Positions 8,089 to 16,251 of a stretch of 64,000 bases of DNA are shown in pieces. A program made the translations under genes and the position numbers. Origin of the DNA: Verrucomicrobiota bacterium (GTDB lineage Bacteria > Verrucomicrobiota > Verrucomicrobiia > Opitutales > Seribacteraceae); NCBI GenBank assembly GCA_028343845.1, contig JAOLZO010000001.1, positions 1-64,000 on the forward strand. Direction: 5' to 3'. The notes under the pieces were generated by a model that saw only the letters and a program-made list of their open reading frames with translations, was not told where the DNA came from and searched no databases. How positions within the stretch are numbered: position 1 is the first letter of the stretch; the number at the start of each line of letters is the position of its first letter.

Positions 8089-8778
8089 CTAGTCTTGGTC
8101 GTTCGAGTCCATGGGCTTGAGACGTCCGTCAGCCAAAAGGAGCGTACGGTCGCAAGACTTTGCCAATTCGAGGTTGTGCGTCACAAGGATGAGGCTTTGC
8201 TCCCTTTTGCGGCAGAGCCCAAAGAGCAAGTCCATGATTTCCCGACCAGTCTTTTGATCGAGATTGCCGGATGGTTCGTCGGCCAGAATCAGATCCGGTT
8301 CGCTTACCATGGCCCGAGCGAGGGCAACGCGCTGGCATTCGCCGCCCGAGAGTTGCGATGGGAAATGGGCAAGGCGGTTGGATAGCCCAACTTGCTTGAG
8401 GGCCATTCTGGCTGGCTCGGCGAAGTTTCTTGATCCTTGTAGTTCCAGAGGGACTCCGACGTTTTCGACCGCGGTCAAGTTGCTCATGAGGTGGTATTGT
8501 TGGAATACGATCCCTAGGTTTTGCGAGCGAAACTTGCTCAGTTGGTCCTGACTCAGTTTGGCGAGATCTTCACCATTGACTTCGACTGTGCCGCTTTCGG
8601 GGTGATCCAGCCCGGCAAGCAAGGAGAGAAGGGTTGATTTCCCGCTCCCGCTTTGGCCGAGAATGGAAATGATTTCTCCTTGCTGAACCGTGAGATCAAG
8701 GCGGTTGAGAACCTCGATCCGTTGCGTTCCTTGATGAAAGGACTTGGAGATTTGCTTGAGTCGTAAGAGTGGATTCAT
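8089..8778 (-). CDS. ABC transporter ATP-binding protein, LolD/YbbA type
   Basis: A 229-residue ABC ATPase with Walker [10 protein letters not shown] (about 41-49), Q-loop VFQQYH, signature [14 protein letters not shown], Walker [13 protein letters not shown] and switch His VTHN. The sequence SGNLD after Walker B is typical of the LolD/MacB/YbbA branch, which pairs with FtsX-like permeases. The gene sits between a TesA-like esterase (9 bases upstream) and the YbbP-like permease (6 bases downstream), so the three are surely cotranscribed. There is no clear Shine-Dalgarno site before the ATG. Confidence 0.93.
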   Translation of the reverse strand: MNPLLRLKQISKSFHQGTQRIEVLNRLDLTVQQGEIISILGQSGSGKSTLLSLLAGLDHPESGTVEVNGEDLAKLSQDQLSKFRSQNLGIVFQQYHLMSNLTAVENVGVPLELQGSRNFAEPARMALKQVGLSNRLAHFPSQLSGGECQRVALARAMVSEPDLILADEPSGNLDQKTGREIMDLLFGLCRKREQSLILVTHNLELAKSCDRTLLLADGRLKPMDSNDQD

Positions 8779-8787
8779 TGCGGTTGA

Positions 8788-9492
8788 TCAGTCGAGGGCG
8801 GACACAAGGCTTTCGTAAACGGTTTGGCAGAGAGCTTGGTGTCCCAGAGGATTGGGGTGTATGCGGTCGGGTAGATTCATCTCCGGGTTTCCACCGACTC
8901 CTTTCAACAGGAATGGGATGAATGGAATCTGGTGGTCTTTTGCTAATTGAGCAAAGGCCTGAGAAAAGGAATGGGCGTAGTCTTCGCCATAATTGGGGGG
9001 GATCTTCATGCCGGCAAGCATAGTTGGGATTTGGTTTTTTCTGGCCGCATGGAGGATTCGGTCGATGTTTTTCTTAATTTCCTTAACCGGGATCCCGCGC
9101 AACCCGTCGTTTCCTCCAAGAGCTAGGAGTAGATAATCAGGTTTTGCCTTGAGGAACCACTCGACCCGGGAAACCCCGCCACTGGTTGTAGCTCCGCTGA
9201 TTCCCCCGTTCACGACCTTGTAGCGCAGTTTGGTCCGGGGGCTCAGTTCCGCGTTAAGCTTTTCCTCCAAAAGGCTCGGATAGGCTTCTTCCGCCGAAAC
9301 CCCGAACCCTTCGGTGAGGGAATCACCGAGGATCAAAATACGGAAGGATGGATCGGCATCCTCTGTGGGTTTCGGATTCTCATGCCCTGATTTCTCCACA
9401 CCGGGATCGGTGCATGAATTGGCCAATCCAAGGAAACCGATCATGAAAAATGAAAGGGAAATCCGGAAGGATGTAGAGGTACGGTTTGTCAT
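8788..9492 (-). CDS. GDSL lipase/esterase, TesA-like
   Basis: A 234-residue SGNH hydrolase, probably a periplasmic lysophospholipase, thioesterase or arylesterase. Block I is ILGDSLTEGFGV with the nucleophile Ser, block III is LGGNDGLRG, and block V is DRIHPNPLGHQ with the catalytic Asp and His. The ATG at 9492 gives a hydrophobic leader ending FLGLANSC, so a lipid-modified Cys is possible although the box is not perfect. An upstream TTG at 9534 would put 14 polar residues ahead of the leader and is less likely. In E. coli tesA faces away from ybbA-ybbP; here all three share one direction and probably one transcript. Confidence 0.88.
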   Translation of the reverse strand: MTNRTSTSFRISLSFFMIGFLGLANSCTDPGVEKSGHENPKPTEDADPSFRILILGDSLTEGFGVSAEEAYPSLLEEKLNAELSPRTKLRYKVVNGGISGATTSGGVSRVEWFLKAKPDYLLLALGGNDGLRGIPVKEIKKNIDRILHAARKNQIPTMLAGMKIPPNYGEDYAHSFSQAFAQLAKDHQIPFIPFLLKGVGGNPEMNLPDRIHPNPLGHQALCQTVYESLVSALD

Positions 9493-9572
9493 TAAAGGAA
9501 AATACCGATTTATTGTATTCGCGTTCTTAGGCAACGAAGAACGATCTATTCTCCGCTTTTAAAACTAAAGTC

Positions 9573-9995
9573 ATGACTTATCTTCTGGAACTTCTCAACG
9601 AGCATGCTCTTGCTATCGATTTTGCCATGTTCGTGGTTATATGGCTTGTCCAGTTAATCGTCTACCCGGTTTTTCGTTATGTCGATGAAAGTCGTTTTGC
9701 TACCTGGCATCAGGGGTATTGCAATAAAATCAGTTTCTTCGTCCTTCCTTTGATGTTCGCTCAGTTGATCGAAGCGGCTAGCGCCTGTTTTTTCGAGGGA
9801 GGTGTTCTTGATTGGAGCAAAATGGGTGCAGTGCTGGGCGCATGGATCGTGACGTTTTTCGTTTCTGCGCCATGCCATCGAAGATTGTCTCAATCCGGAC
9901 AGGATCAGGATGTGATTGGTCACCTTATTTTTACCAATTGGATGAGAACCTTACTTTGGTCGGGTGTGCTCGTGATCTCATTTTTCAAATACTGA
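9573..9995 (+). CDS. Small four-helix membrane protein
   Basis: A 140-residue integral membrane protein with about four hydrophobic segments (near 14-34, 50-70, 82-100 and 120-138). Conserved-looking features are IVYPVFRYVDESRFATWHQ (30-48), PCHRRLSQ (about 99-106) and NWMRTLLW (120-127). I recall similar NWIRT-ending membrane proteins in several phyla, none with a known role. It is divergent from the tesA-like gene and overlaps the next small gene by one base (TGATG), so the two are translationally linked. Confidence 0.7.
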   Translation: MTYLLELLNEHALAIDFAMFVVIWLVQLIVYPVFRYVDESRFATWHQGYCNKISFFVLPLMFAQLIEAASACFFEGGVLDWSKMGAVLGAWIVTFFVSAPCHRRLSQSGQDQDVIGHLIFTNWMRTLLWSGVLVISFFKY

Positions 9996-10141
9996 TGAGC
10001 CCGAATTACAAAAGGGTGGAAAGCAAATTGTGCAAAAGATGTGGTCGCCCCTTTCAGAATCGAAAGAAATGGCGTTTGAGAGGGATTTGGGAACAGGTCT
10101 TGTATTGCTCGGACAAATGCAGGAGTCAGGGAGTAAAGTGA
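9995..10141 (+). CDS. 48-residue zinc-finger protein, DUF2256-like
   Basis: A small basic protein. It contains LCKRCGRPFQNRKKW, then IWEQVLYCSDKCR: a CxxC pair and a CxxxC pair joined by a basic, Trp-containing loop. This matches DUF2256, a family of 40-60 residue treble-clef-like proteins found in many bacteria and of unknown function. The ATG shares its A with the TGA of the preceding membrane-protein gene, which fixes the start and suggests coupled translation. The stop is the TGA at 10139-10141. Confidence 0.72.
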   Translation: MSPNYKRVESKLCKRCGRPFQNRKKWRLRGIWEQVLYCSDKCRSQGVK

Positions 10142-10190
10142 GCACACTAAAGACCAAACCGAGGGGGATGGAAAGGGGGTTGGGGTTTGC

Positions 10191-11195
10191 TCAGTCAATA
10201 TGGGAAAGTCCGCTTGCGATGTCCCTAGGAAGAAACTCCATCGCTCTTAAATCACGCAACCATTTGGGGGGTACGCCGGCATGCATCCCAACAATCGAAC
10301 CAACGACAACGCCGCGATGACAATTGTCACCACCAACCTTGGCATTGGACAGAATTGCGAGGCTGAAATCGTCTGCGTATTTCCAGGAAAAGTGAAGGGC
10401 CGCTGAAAATGCCTCGGGTAGATAGCAGGCGGTGCTAAGAATGTTCCCTACCACTTGCCTGTCGGGCATTGGCTCCCATCTCTTAAGTGATGAGAGTGGG
10501 ACGTTCGAGAGTCCAAGCTGCGATAGTAAAGTTTGAAAGTTTCCTCCATCTGCCAATCGAAGGAGGATTTGCGTGAGACTGCGGGCAGATTCCAAAGTGC
10601 TGGAATGGTCATGGGTACCGCGAACCAAGGTTTCGACTTCCCGAGGCATTGAATCTTTGTCCATCCCAATGTGTTCGAGCGCCGCAAGCATGGCAGGTAC
10701 AAGGCTTAGTCCGCCGATATGAAAGTCGCTTATCCCGCAACGAGCCAGGTCCAGTCCTTTGCCGAAATTGATGAAAAATGCACGGTGGTATTCCTCGACG
10801 TAGGTGTCGTTATGCCAACCCGGCGTAAGCATGACTTGAGCATACCGTTCTAGCCAAGAGGCAGGGTTGAATTCTCCCTCAGTAAGAATAAGACGGTACA
10901 GTTCGCAAGCGAGCTTGAGATTGAGAGTATTCTCTCCGGCTTTGAGAAACTGGTGGTAGTGAAGCCCCTTCTTTCCCCAATGAACTGCCTGATCGTGAAG
11001 AATATCATCTTTTGCACCCGTGCATTGGTACGACGAACGCCAAAGGATGCTGTCAGGATGGGGGTTTTTGGGGTGCAGGTAGTGATCGAAGTCTCCATAA
11101 TCACGATCCAAGGCATGAACGTCATAATACCAATGAACCGGCATGGACGCGGCGTCAGCGACTAGGGAACCGAGAAAGGCGGATTTAAGGTTCAT
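10191..11195 (-). CDS. ADP-ribosylglycohydrolase family protein
   Basis: A 334-residue protein of the DraG/ARH fold, which cleaves ADP-ribose from protein side chains or related compounds using two magnesium ions. The N-terminus has GSLVADAASMPVHWYYD (9-25) and the middle has RGTHDHSSTLESAR. The metal-binding C-terminal motif is GGDNCHRGVVVGSIVGMHAG (288-307). Classical DraG has GGDTDT here, so only the first Asp of the pair is kept, as in the J1-crystallin-like branch. True activity is therefore uncertain. It is divergent from the deacetylase-like gene, with promoters that overlap. It has no Shine-Dalgarno site and a minus-10-like box 6 bases before the ATG. Confidence 0.85.
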   Translation of the reverse strand: MNLKSAFLGSLVADAASMPVHWYYDVHALDRDYGDFDHYLHPKNPHPDSILWRSSYQCTGAKDDILHDQAVHWGKKGLHYHQFLKAGENTLNLKLACELYRLILTEGEFNPASWLERYAQVMLTPGWHNDTYVEEYHRAFFINFGKGLDLARCGISDFHIGGLSLVPAMLAALEHIGMDKDSMPREVETLVRGTHDHSSTLESARSLTQILLRLADGGNFQTLLSQLGLSNVPLSSLKRWEPMPDRQVVGNILSTACYLPEAFSAALHFSWKYADDFSLAILSNAKVGGDNCHRGVVVGSIVGMHAGVPPKWLRDLRAMEFLPRDIASGLSHID

Positions 11196-11201
11196 AATAA
11201 T

Positions 11202-11230
11202 TTTATATGGGCAAGGGCGGGGGTGGACAA
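11202..11230 (-). promoter_or_regulatory. Promoter of the ADP-ribosylglycohydrolase gene
   Basis: On the minus strand TTGTCC (11225-11230) and TATAAA (11202-11207) are separated by 17 bases. They match the sigma-70 consensus at 4/6 and 5/6 positions. Only 6 bases separate the minus-10 box from the ATG at 11195, so the mRNA should be leaderless or nearly so. The minus-35 box shares bases with that of the opposite promoter. Confidence 0.45.
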
Positions 11231-11251
11231 ACTATGAAATCAAAATAAAAT
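11224..11251 (+). promoter_or_regulatory. Promoter of the deacetylase-like gene
   Basis: TGGACA (11224-11229) and TAAAAT (11246-11251) are spaced by 16 bases, and each matches the sigma-70 consensus at 5/6 positions. The start codon is 12 bases after the minus-10 box, which leaves a leader of about 5 bases and no room for a Shine-Dalgarno site. Confidence 0.4.
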
Positions 11252-11263
11252 GAAAAATTAAAG

Positions 11264-12175
11264 ATGTCTTGTTTCCCCCTCTATTACCATCCTCTCTATT
11301 CCGAAGGATTGGATCGTTCGTCCCGCTTCCCGGTCGACCGGTACAGGTTGTTGGCTGACCGGTTGTCGGTTTTGGACCTCGATGGGAAAATCGATACGAA
11401 GCTTCCGAGGCTAGCGACCAGAGAAGAAATCCTGCTTGTTCACGATGAGGATTTCGTTGACCGGTTCCTTTCCGGAGCTCTCAGTGAAAAGGAAGTGCGG
11501 AGGATTGGACTCAGGCCTTGGAAAAAAGAAATCGTGCCCAGAACCTTGCGCCTGGTTGGCGGAGCTCTGGATGGGCTGGAGGACGTCCTAAGTGGTAAGC
11601 CTATTGCCGGAAATATGGCTGGAGGAACCCATCATGCCTTTCGGGCAGAGGGCTCGGGTTACTGTATCTTCAACGACTTGGCCATTTGCGCCGAGGTTGC
11701 CTTGGGCCGGACGGGTGTCAGTCGGATCCTCGTTTTGGACTTGGACGTGCATCAGGGAGACGGAACAGCTGAAATTTTTGCGGATGATGATCGGGTCTTC
11801 ACTCTTTCTCTCCACGGGAAGAACAACTTTCCGTTCAGGAAAAAAAGAAGCGATCTTGATCTCGGTTTTGAGGACGCAACGGAAGACGAGGAATACTTGT
11901 CCTCCCTTTCGCAAGTTCTCGAAAAAATGTCAGGGGAAAACTTTGACTTGGTGTTTTTCCAAGCGGGCGTGGATGGCTTGAAGAGCGATCAGCTCGGTCT
12001 TCTGCATTTAAGCAGAGAAGGGCTGAGGCGAAGGAATGAACAAGTCTTCGCGTGGCGAAAGAAATTTGATCTGCCCTTGCTCATTTTCATGGGTGGCGGA
12101 TACGCAAATCCGATTGATGATACGGTGGATGCGTTTTGCGACTTGTTTCTAGCGGCGGCCGAGGAATCTGTTTGA
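11264..12175 (+). CDS. Histone-deacetylase-like amidohydrolase, class IV type
   Basis: A 303-residue zinc hydrolase of the arginase/deacetylase fold. It is complete: HH at 123-124 in GGTHHAF, zinc ligands D161 and H163 in LDLDVHQGDG, the third Asp region QAGVDGLKSDQLG (233-245), and the catalytic Tyr280 in GGGY. The opening FPLYYHPLY and FPVDRYRLLADRL resembles the class IV (HDAC11-like) group, where bacterial members are common. Family reactions remove acyl groups from lysine or from small amines such as acetylpolyamines; the substrate here is unknown. It is divergent from an ADP-ribosylglycohydrolase and convergent with the downstream sulfatase gene. Confidence 0.92.
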   Translation: MSCFPLYYHPLYSEGLDRSSRFPVDRYRLLADRLSVLDLDGKIDTKLPRLATREEILLVHDEDFVDRFLSGALSEKEVRRIGLRPWKKEIVPRTLRLVGGALDGLEDVLSGKPIAGNMAGGTHHAFRAEGSGYCIFNDLAICAEVALGRTGVSRILVLDLDVHQGDGTAEIFADDDRVFTLSLHGKNNFPFRKKRSDLDLGFEDATEDEEYLSSLSQVLEKMSGENFDLVFFQAGVDGLKSDQLGLLHLSREGLRRRNEQVFAWRKKFDLPLLIFMGGGYANPIDDTVDAFCDLFLAAAEESV

Positions 12176-12206
12176 GTGGTTCTTGCGTAATCAGGCCTCG
12201 GAACGT

Positions 12207-13577
12207 TCAAAGTGAGCTTTTTCTTTTTTCGAAGAGCTTGCGCTGGGATTGCAATTCTTTTTCCATGGAGGAGACTTTTGCCAAGTTCTTGAACTGCTTG
12301 GGATCCTTGATCATATCGTAGAGTTCCTCGCTCCCGTCTTTATATTTCATGTAAGACCAGTTCGGGGTTCTCATGGAAATTCCACCACCCGCGAAAGAAA
12401 AGGCCGTCTTCTTCACCGAAGCCTTGGGGTTCTTCAAAATGGGCAAGAGGCTCGTGCCTTGAACGCTCTTGGGGATTGGCAATCCGGTGAGATCGCAGGC
12501 CGTTGGAAACATGTCGACCAACTCGACTATGGAGGAACTCTTTCCGGGCTTTTGCCCGGGGGTTTTCATGATGAGGGGCACGCGGGTCACTTCTTCCCTC
12601 AGGTTTCCCTTCTGCCAAAAATGGTGTTCGCCTAGCAGATAACCATGGTCGCTGGTGAATAATACGGCGGTGTTCTTGTCCAGTCCGAGAGCCTTGAGGG
12701 TCTTGAGTATCCGACCGACCTGCTCGTCCATAAAACTAACGGTTGCCAAGTAGCCTGCCCACATCCTCTTTTGGTTGTCGGGAAATTTATCGATCCCAAA
12801 GCGCTTCGAGTTGGAGTTGGAAATGCCTGCTTTGGGCATATCGTCCCAATCGTCTTTGGGAACGAAAGGAAGTTTCATCTCCTTGAAGGGATAGGGGGCG
12901 AAATACTGCTCGGGCGCAACGTTGGGATAGTGGGGGCGGACGAGCCCAGTTGCCAGAAAGAAGGGCTTGTCGCCTTCCTTGAAGCTCTTCAGCAGTTCGA
13001 CTGATTTGGTTGCGGCTTTCCAATCGGGTTGGTCGGACCCGTCACCAACGTAATCAACGGTGACGAACATCCGGTAAGGCATCCTGGTGGACTGGCGTCC
13101 CTTGAGCTCCGTGGTGAATTTGTTGAGGTTCAGGCAAGCATAGTTCCCAGGCGTGTGGGCCTCTTTCCCCGGCATGTTGTACTTGGCCGACCAGCAGGCG
13201 GGCACGTCGTCACCATCGGTCCCGGCAATGATGTCCCCCGGCACTCGCATATGGAAGATTTTGCCTACCCGGGTGCTTGAATACCCGTTTTTTTGAAAAT
13301 GCTCGCCCCAGGTGATTTCCTTCCCTCCCTGATGGCGCCCGCGCATGAAGCTTGCCCGGGAGGGGCGGCAAACCGTGCCTTGGCAATAGGCGTTTTGGAA
13401 GAGCGTTCCCTCCCTGGCCAATTGATCGATGTTGGGGGTGTCGGCCACCTTGCTTCCATAGCAGGCGAGTGCGTCTGCCTTGAGGTCGTCGGAAACGATA
13501 AGCAGTATGTTTTTGACTTTTGCCGGAGCACAGAGCCCTAGGCCGATTCCGAGACAAAGCAAGGTTGCTTTAGTCAT
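12207..13577 (-). CDS. Secreted sulfatase, iduronate-2-sulfatase-like
   Basis: A 456-residue S1-family sulfatase with a signal peptide (residues 1-20, ending APAK). The calcium ligands are SDDL (29-32) and the formylglycine motif is C70-RPSR, so it needs a formylglycine-generating enzyme. The later block FTSDHGYLLGEHHFWQKG (about 311-328) is typical of the iduronate-sulfatase-like subgroup acting on sulfated polysaccharides. The start overlaps the stop of the isomerase gene by 4 bases (ATGA), so translation is coupled. The three upstream genes, a sugar isomerase, a membrane protein and an oxidoreductase, suggest an operon for handling sulfated sugars. The sugar is not identifiable. Confidence 0.92.
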   Translation of the reverse strand: MTKATLLCLGIGLGLCAPAKVKNILLIVSDDLKADALACYGSKVADTPNIDQLAREGTLFQNAYCQGTVCRPSRASFMRGRHQGGKEITWGEHFQKNGYSSTRVGKIFHMRVPGDIIAGTDGDDVPACWSAKYNMPGKEAHTPGNYACLNLNKFTTELKGRQSTRMPYRMFVTVDYVGDGSDQPDWKAATKSVELLKSFKEGDKPFFLATGLVRPHYPNVAPEQYFAPYPFKEMKLPFVPKDDWDDMPKAGISNSNSKRFGIDKFPDNQKRMWAGYLATVSFMDEQVGRILKTLKALGLDKNTAVLFTSDHGYLLGEHHFWQKGNLREEVTRVPLIMKTPGQKPGKSSSIVELVDMFPTACDLTGLPIPKSVQGTSLLPILKNPKASVKKTAFSFAGGGISMRTPNWSYMKYKDGSEELYDMIKDPKQFKNLAKVSSMEKELQSQRKLFEKRKSSL

Positions 13578-14443
13578 GAATTGAGATGATTGAGGCTTTT
13601 CCGGATGCTCTGCAGGGGGGCAGGGGAGTGATCCTGCTCGACGTGACAGTGGTTGACTCCAAGCTTTTTCGCGGCGCGCATGATGGGTTCCATCGGGATC
13701 ATCCCATCTCCGATTTCATCAAACGCATCCTGCTCGAGCTTTCCGTAATTCGGGCAAGGGGTGCCTTTTTTCAAGTCCTTGAGGTGGAGTTGCGAAATAC
13801 GGGATCCAAGCTTGGTTACCATGGAAACCGGGTCCACTCCTCCAACCTTTACCCAGAACACGTCTACTTCGAAGTACATGTCCTTTGAGAAGGTCTCGAT
13901 GAATACGTCGTAGCCTGTCTTACCCTTGTTCATGGGCTTGAATTCGAACGCATGGTTGTGATAGGCAAGGCGGATGCCCGCTTGCTTGGCTTGGTCTGCT
14001 CCCTTGTTCAGCGCTTCGGCTGTTTTCTCATAAGCGGACAAGTCGGCACGGTCAATTTCGTGGAGATAGGGGACGACAAGGTCCGTCAGTTTGTGTTTGC
14101 TCGCAGTCTCGAGAATTTTCTCAAAGGGTTGAACGCCTTTTTTGTCAGGGTCAAGGAGTGAGTTCCAATCGAAATGAGAAGAATTGACTTTCATTCCCCG
14201 ATCGCGGGATTGCTTGATCAATTCGATGGCCTGGGGGGAAGGAAAGCCGTAGGGCTCGACTTGCTTGTAGCCGATTTGAGCTACCTCACGGATGGTCTTG
14301 CCCAAGTCTTGCTTGATCGGGTTGCGCAGGGTGTAGAGCTGGAGTCCGATCTGCTTAAGGTAGGGCAGTTCGGATTTGCGCGCGAATGAGGGAAGGCAGA
14401 GCGTTAATCCGCTTGCCCCGTAAATGAAGGATCGACGATTCAT
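13574..14443 (-). CDS. Sugar phosphate isomerase/epimerase-like protein, Tat signal
   Basis: A 289-residue xylose-isomerase-like TIM barrel. The ATG at 14443 gives MNRRSFIYGASGLTLCLPSFA, a twin-arginine export signal. An AGGAGG at 14458-14463 precedes it, and that same site would lie inside the gene if the TTG at 14470 were used. Barrel landmarks are IGLQLYTLR, YKQVEPYGF, LAYHNHAFEF, MYFEVDVFWVKVGG and SQLHLKDL, which supply the usual metal-binding Glu, Asp and His. Exported members occur often in Verrucomicrobiota and Planctomycetota sugar loci. The gene overlaps the sulfatase start by 4 bases. The substrate is unknown. Confidence 0.9.
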   Translation of the reverse strand: MNRRSFIYGASGLTLCLPSFARKSELPYLKQIGLQLYTLRNPIKQDLGKTIREVAQIGYKQVEPYGFPSPQAIELIKQSRDRGMKVNSSHFDWNSLLDPDKKGVQPFEKILETASKHKLTDLVVPYLHEIDRADLSAYEKTAEALNKGADQAKQAGIRLAYHNHAFEFKPMNKGKTGYDVFIETFSKDMYFEVDVFWVKVGGVDPVSMVTKLGSRISQLHLKDLKKGTPCPNYGKLEQDAFDEIGDGMIPMEPIMRAAKKLGVNHCHVEQDHSPAPLQSIRKSLNHLNS

Positions 14444-14485
14444 AGCTAGCTCGTATACCTCCTTTGCCAAGGGCTTGGCAAGAGA

Positions 14486-15151
14486 TCAATTCGGCTCTTT
14501 GGGTTCTTCCTGCGGAGCAGAAGAGGGTGGACTCTTTGGCGGGAAGCATGCGCTTTTGCATTTCCGAAAGAGTGACAGAAAGAACAGGAAGAAATGAAGG
14601 CAAGTGGGCAGGGCGGCGGAAACCCCCATGATCAGGCCGAAGTAAATGTTCTTCACGTTTTCCCTCCCGGTCGGATCCTGCAATGCCTGAACGGCCCGGT
14701 GGGTGTACTTGGATCCTCTCTGCGCGAATTGCTCAGGTACGCTTTCCCATAAACTGATCAGCCATCCTCCGAAGGTAAAGACGAAGAGAACCCAAAGAGT
14801 GGCAAGGATGGCGATGACAAGGTCGAGGGAAAGATGAAAGACGTATTCCGAAGTTTTGGTGGATGCGAGGGCTCTGCGGATGATCCAGATCGTGATGAAG
14901 AATGAAAGGCTGTCGAACAGGGCTCCCAATATGCCCACCGGGATCTGAAGCTTGACGTAGTGGGAGGCTTCATGGGTTTGCATATAGTAGGGGAATGCGG
15001 TGTAGATGGCCCACCAATAGCATGCTATGTTGAGTACGATGAAAAAAAGGAAGAGCAGAGGGAAGAAGACAAAGACGGACCCCCTCTTTCTTTCATAGAC
15101 GTCCAATACCTGATGAAGAGCGTCTCGCCAAGTTGCGATGACTCCTTTCAT
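14486..15151 (-). CDS. Membrane protein of unknown function
   Basis: A 221-residue inner-membrane protein with about four hydrophobic segments (about 25-48, 74-92, 108-130 and 170-192). It ends in a proline-, serine- and glutamate-rich cytoplasmic tail (PPKSPPSSAPQEEPKEPN). I recognise no family motif. An AGGA lies about 9 bases before the ATG. It sits 28 bases after the Gfo/Idh gene and 42 bases before the isomerase gene, so it is part of the same operon. Confidence 0.7.
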   Translation of the reverse strand: MKGVIATWRDALHQVLDVYERKRGSVFVFFPLLFLFFIVLNIACYWWAIYTAFPYYMQTHEASHYVKLQIPVGILGALFDSLSFFITIWIIRRALASTKTSEYVFHLSLDLVIAILATLWVLFVFTFGGWLISLWESVPEQFAQRGSKYTHRAVQALQDPTGRENVKNIYFGLIMGVSAALPTCLHFFLFFLSLFRKCKSACFPPKSPPSSAPQEEPKEPN

Positions 15152-15179
15152 TCCGGTAATCCTACCCTTACCGACCGTA

Positions 15180-16136
15180 TCAGAGGGAGACGTGTCTTTG
15201 CTCTTCGACGGACTGCTCGCAAGCTTCGATGATTTTCATGCACGTAATCGCGTCATTCAACGTGGATAGAGGTTGTTCGCCTTTCCCGATTACTTCCTCG
15301 AGAAAATGCTGCCCCATCGAACGGATGGTATAGGGATAGGCGGAATAAGTTTGGGAGTGAACGACGGCAGGCGTATTCTCAACCCAGTCACGATAGCTGT
15401 AGCGGGTTGCTCCCTTGGTTCCGATCACCTTGATCATGAATGTCCACGGGTCACCCGCATGGTCGTCCGATGCAAAGCTTGCGCACAAGTGTGAAAGAGA
15501 ATTGTTCTGCATTTGCAAGGTCACCATGGCGAGGTTTTCCTGGGGGACACTTCCGTCATTGATGGTCGCTTTCATGCAAGATGCCAGTTTGGGAGCACCT
15601 GCCAGATAGAGGGTGCAGTATGCATGGTGCGTAAGAATTTGCCGGATTACCCCAGGGTACCTGGAGGCCACTTCTTCGGGATGATGAATGTTGTAGAGGA
15701 CGTAAATTGACACGAGGTCTCCCAGTTTGCCGCTCTCGATCAGATCCTTGGCCCGCATTACGGAGGGTTCGTAAATATAGTTGTGTACGGGAGCGACTTG
15801 GACGCCTTGTCTCTCGGCCGCCTCTTTGATTTCCTCAATCTCATCAATGGTGACTGCGGTCGGTTTTTCCACCAGGACGTGTTTGCCTGCCTCTATGGCT
15901 TGCATGGCATAGGAATGGTGGGTTTCCATGTTGGTAAGGATGTAGACGACGTCCACCGCATCGATCAATTCCTCCGCACTATCGAAGACCTTGGTCCCGA
16001 AGAGCTCGGCTTTTTCCTCGGCCTTGGAACGCGTCCGGTTCCATATGCCCGTCAATTCGGCGTTTGCCGAAGCATTTACGCCTTCTCCATGCAGGTACGC
16101 AATATCTCCTGCTCCAATGAAACCTACTTTGATCAT
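15180..16136 (-). CDS. Gfo/Idh/MocA oxidoreductase
   Basis: A 318-residue NAD(P)-dependent dehydrogenase of the Gfo/Idh/MocA family. The Rossmann motif is GFIGAGDIAYLHG (5-17) and the family EKP motif is VLVEKPTAVT (about 89-98). The C-terminal half carries the alpha/beta substrate domain, with HNYIYEP and LTHHAYCTLYLAG in place of the usual catalytic H-x-x-D region. The enzyme probably oxidises or epimerises a sugar or cyclitol in the sulfatase operon. A promoter-like element lies just upstream, and it is divergent from ydbH. Confidence 0.92.
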   Translation of the reverse strand: MIKVGFIGAGDIAYLHGEGVNASANAELTGIWNRTRSKAEEKAELFGTKVFDSAEELIDAVDVVYILTNMETHHSYAMQAIEAGKHVLVEKPTAVTIDEIEEIKEAAERQGVQVAPVHNYIYEPSVMRAKDLIESGKLGDLVSIYVLYNIHHPEEVASRYPGVIRQILTHHAYCTLYLAGAPKLASCMKATINDGSVPQENLAMVTLQMQNNSLSHLCASFASDDHAGDPWTFMIKVIGTKGATRYSYRDWVENTPAVVHSQTYSAYPYTIRSMGQHFLEEVIGKGEQPLSTLNDAITCMKIIEACEQSVEEQRHVSL

Positions 16137-16144
16137 GTCTTGAG

Positions 16145-16173
16145 TTTATCTACTGAATACACCTTTTTTTCAA
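16145..16173 (-). promoter_or_regulatory. Promoter-like element before the Gfo/Idh operon
   Basis: On the minus strand TTGAAA (16168-16173, 5/6 to consensus) and GATAAA (16145-16150, 4/6) are spaced 17 bases apart. The minus-10-like box is 8 bases from the ATG at 16136, again implying a leader of only a few bases. Confidence 0.35.
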
Positions 16174-16251
16174 GTGTAACCAATGAAATTAGACTTTTGG
16201 CTTTCCAAGAAGGCTGAAGTTGCCATCTTTGCATCCACACTTGTTTAACCA

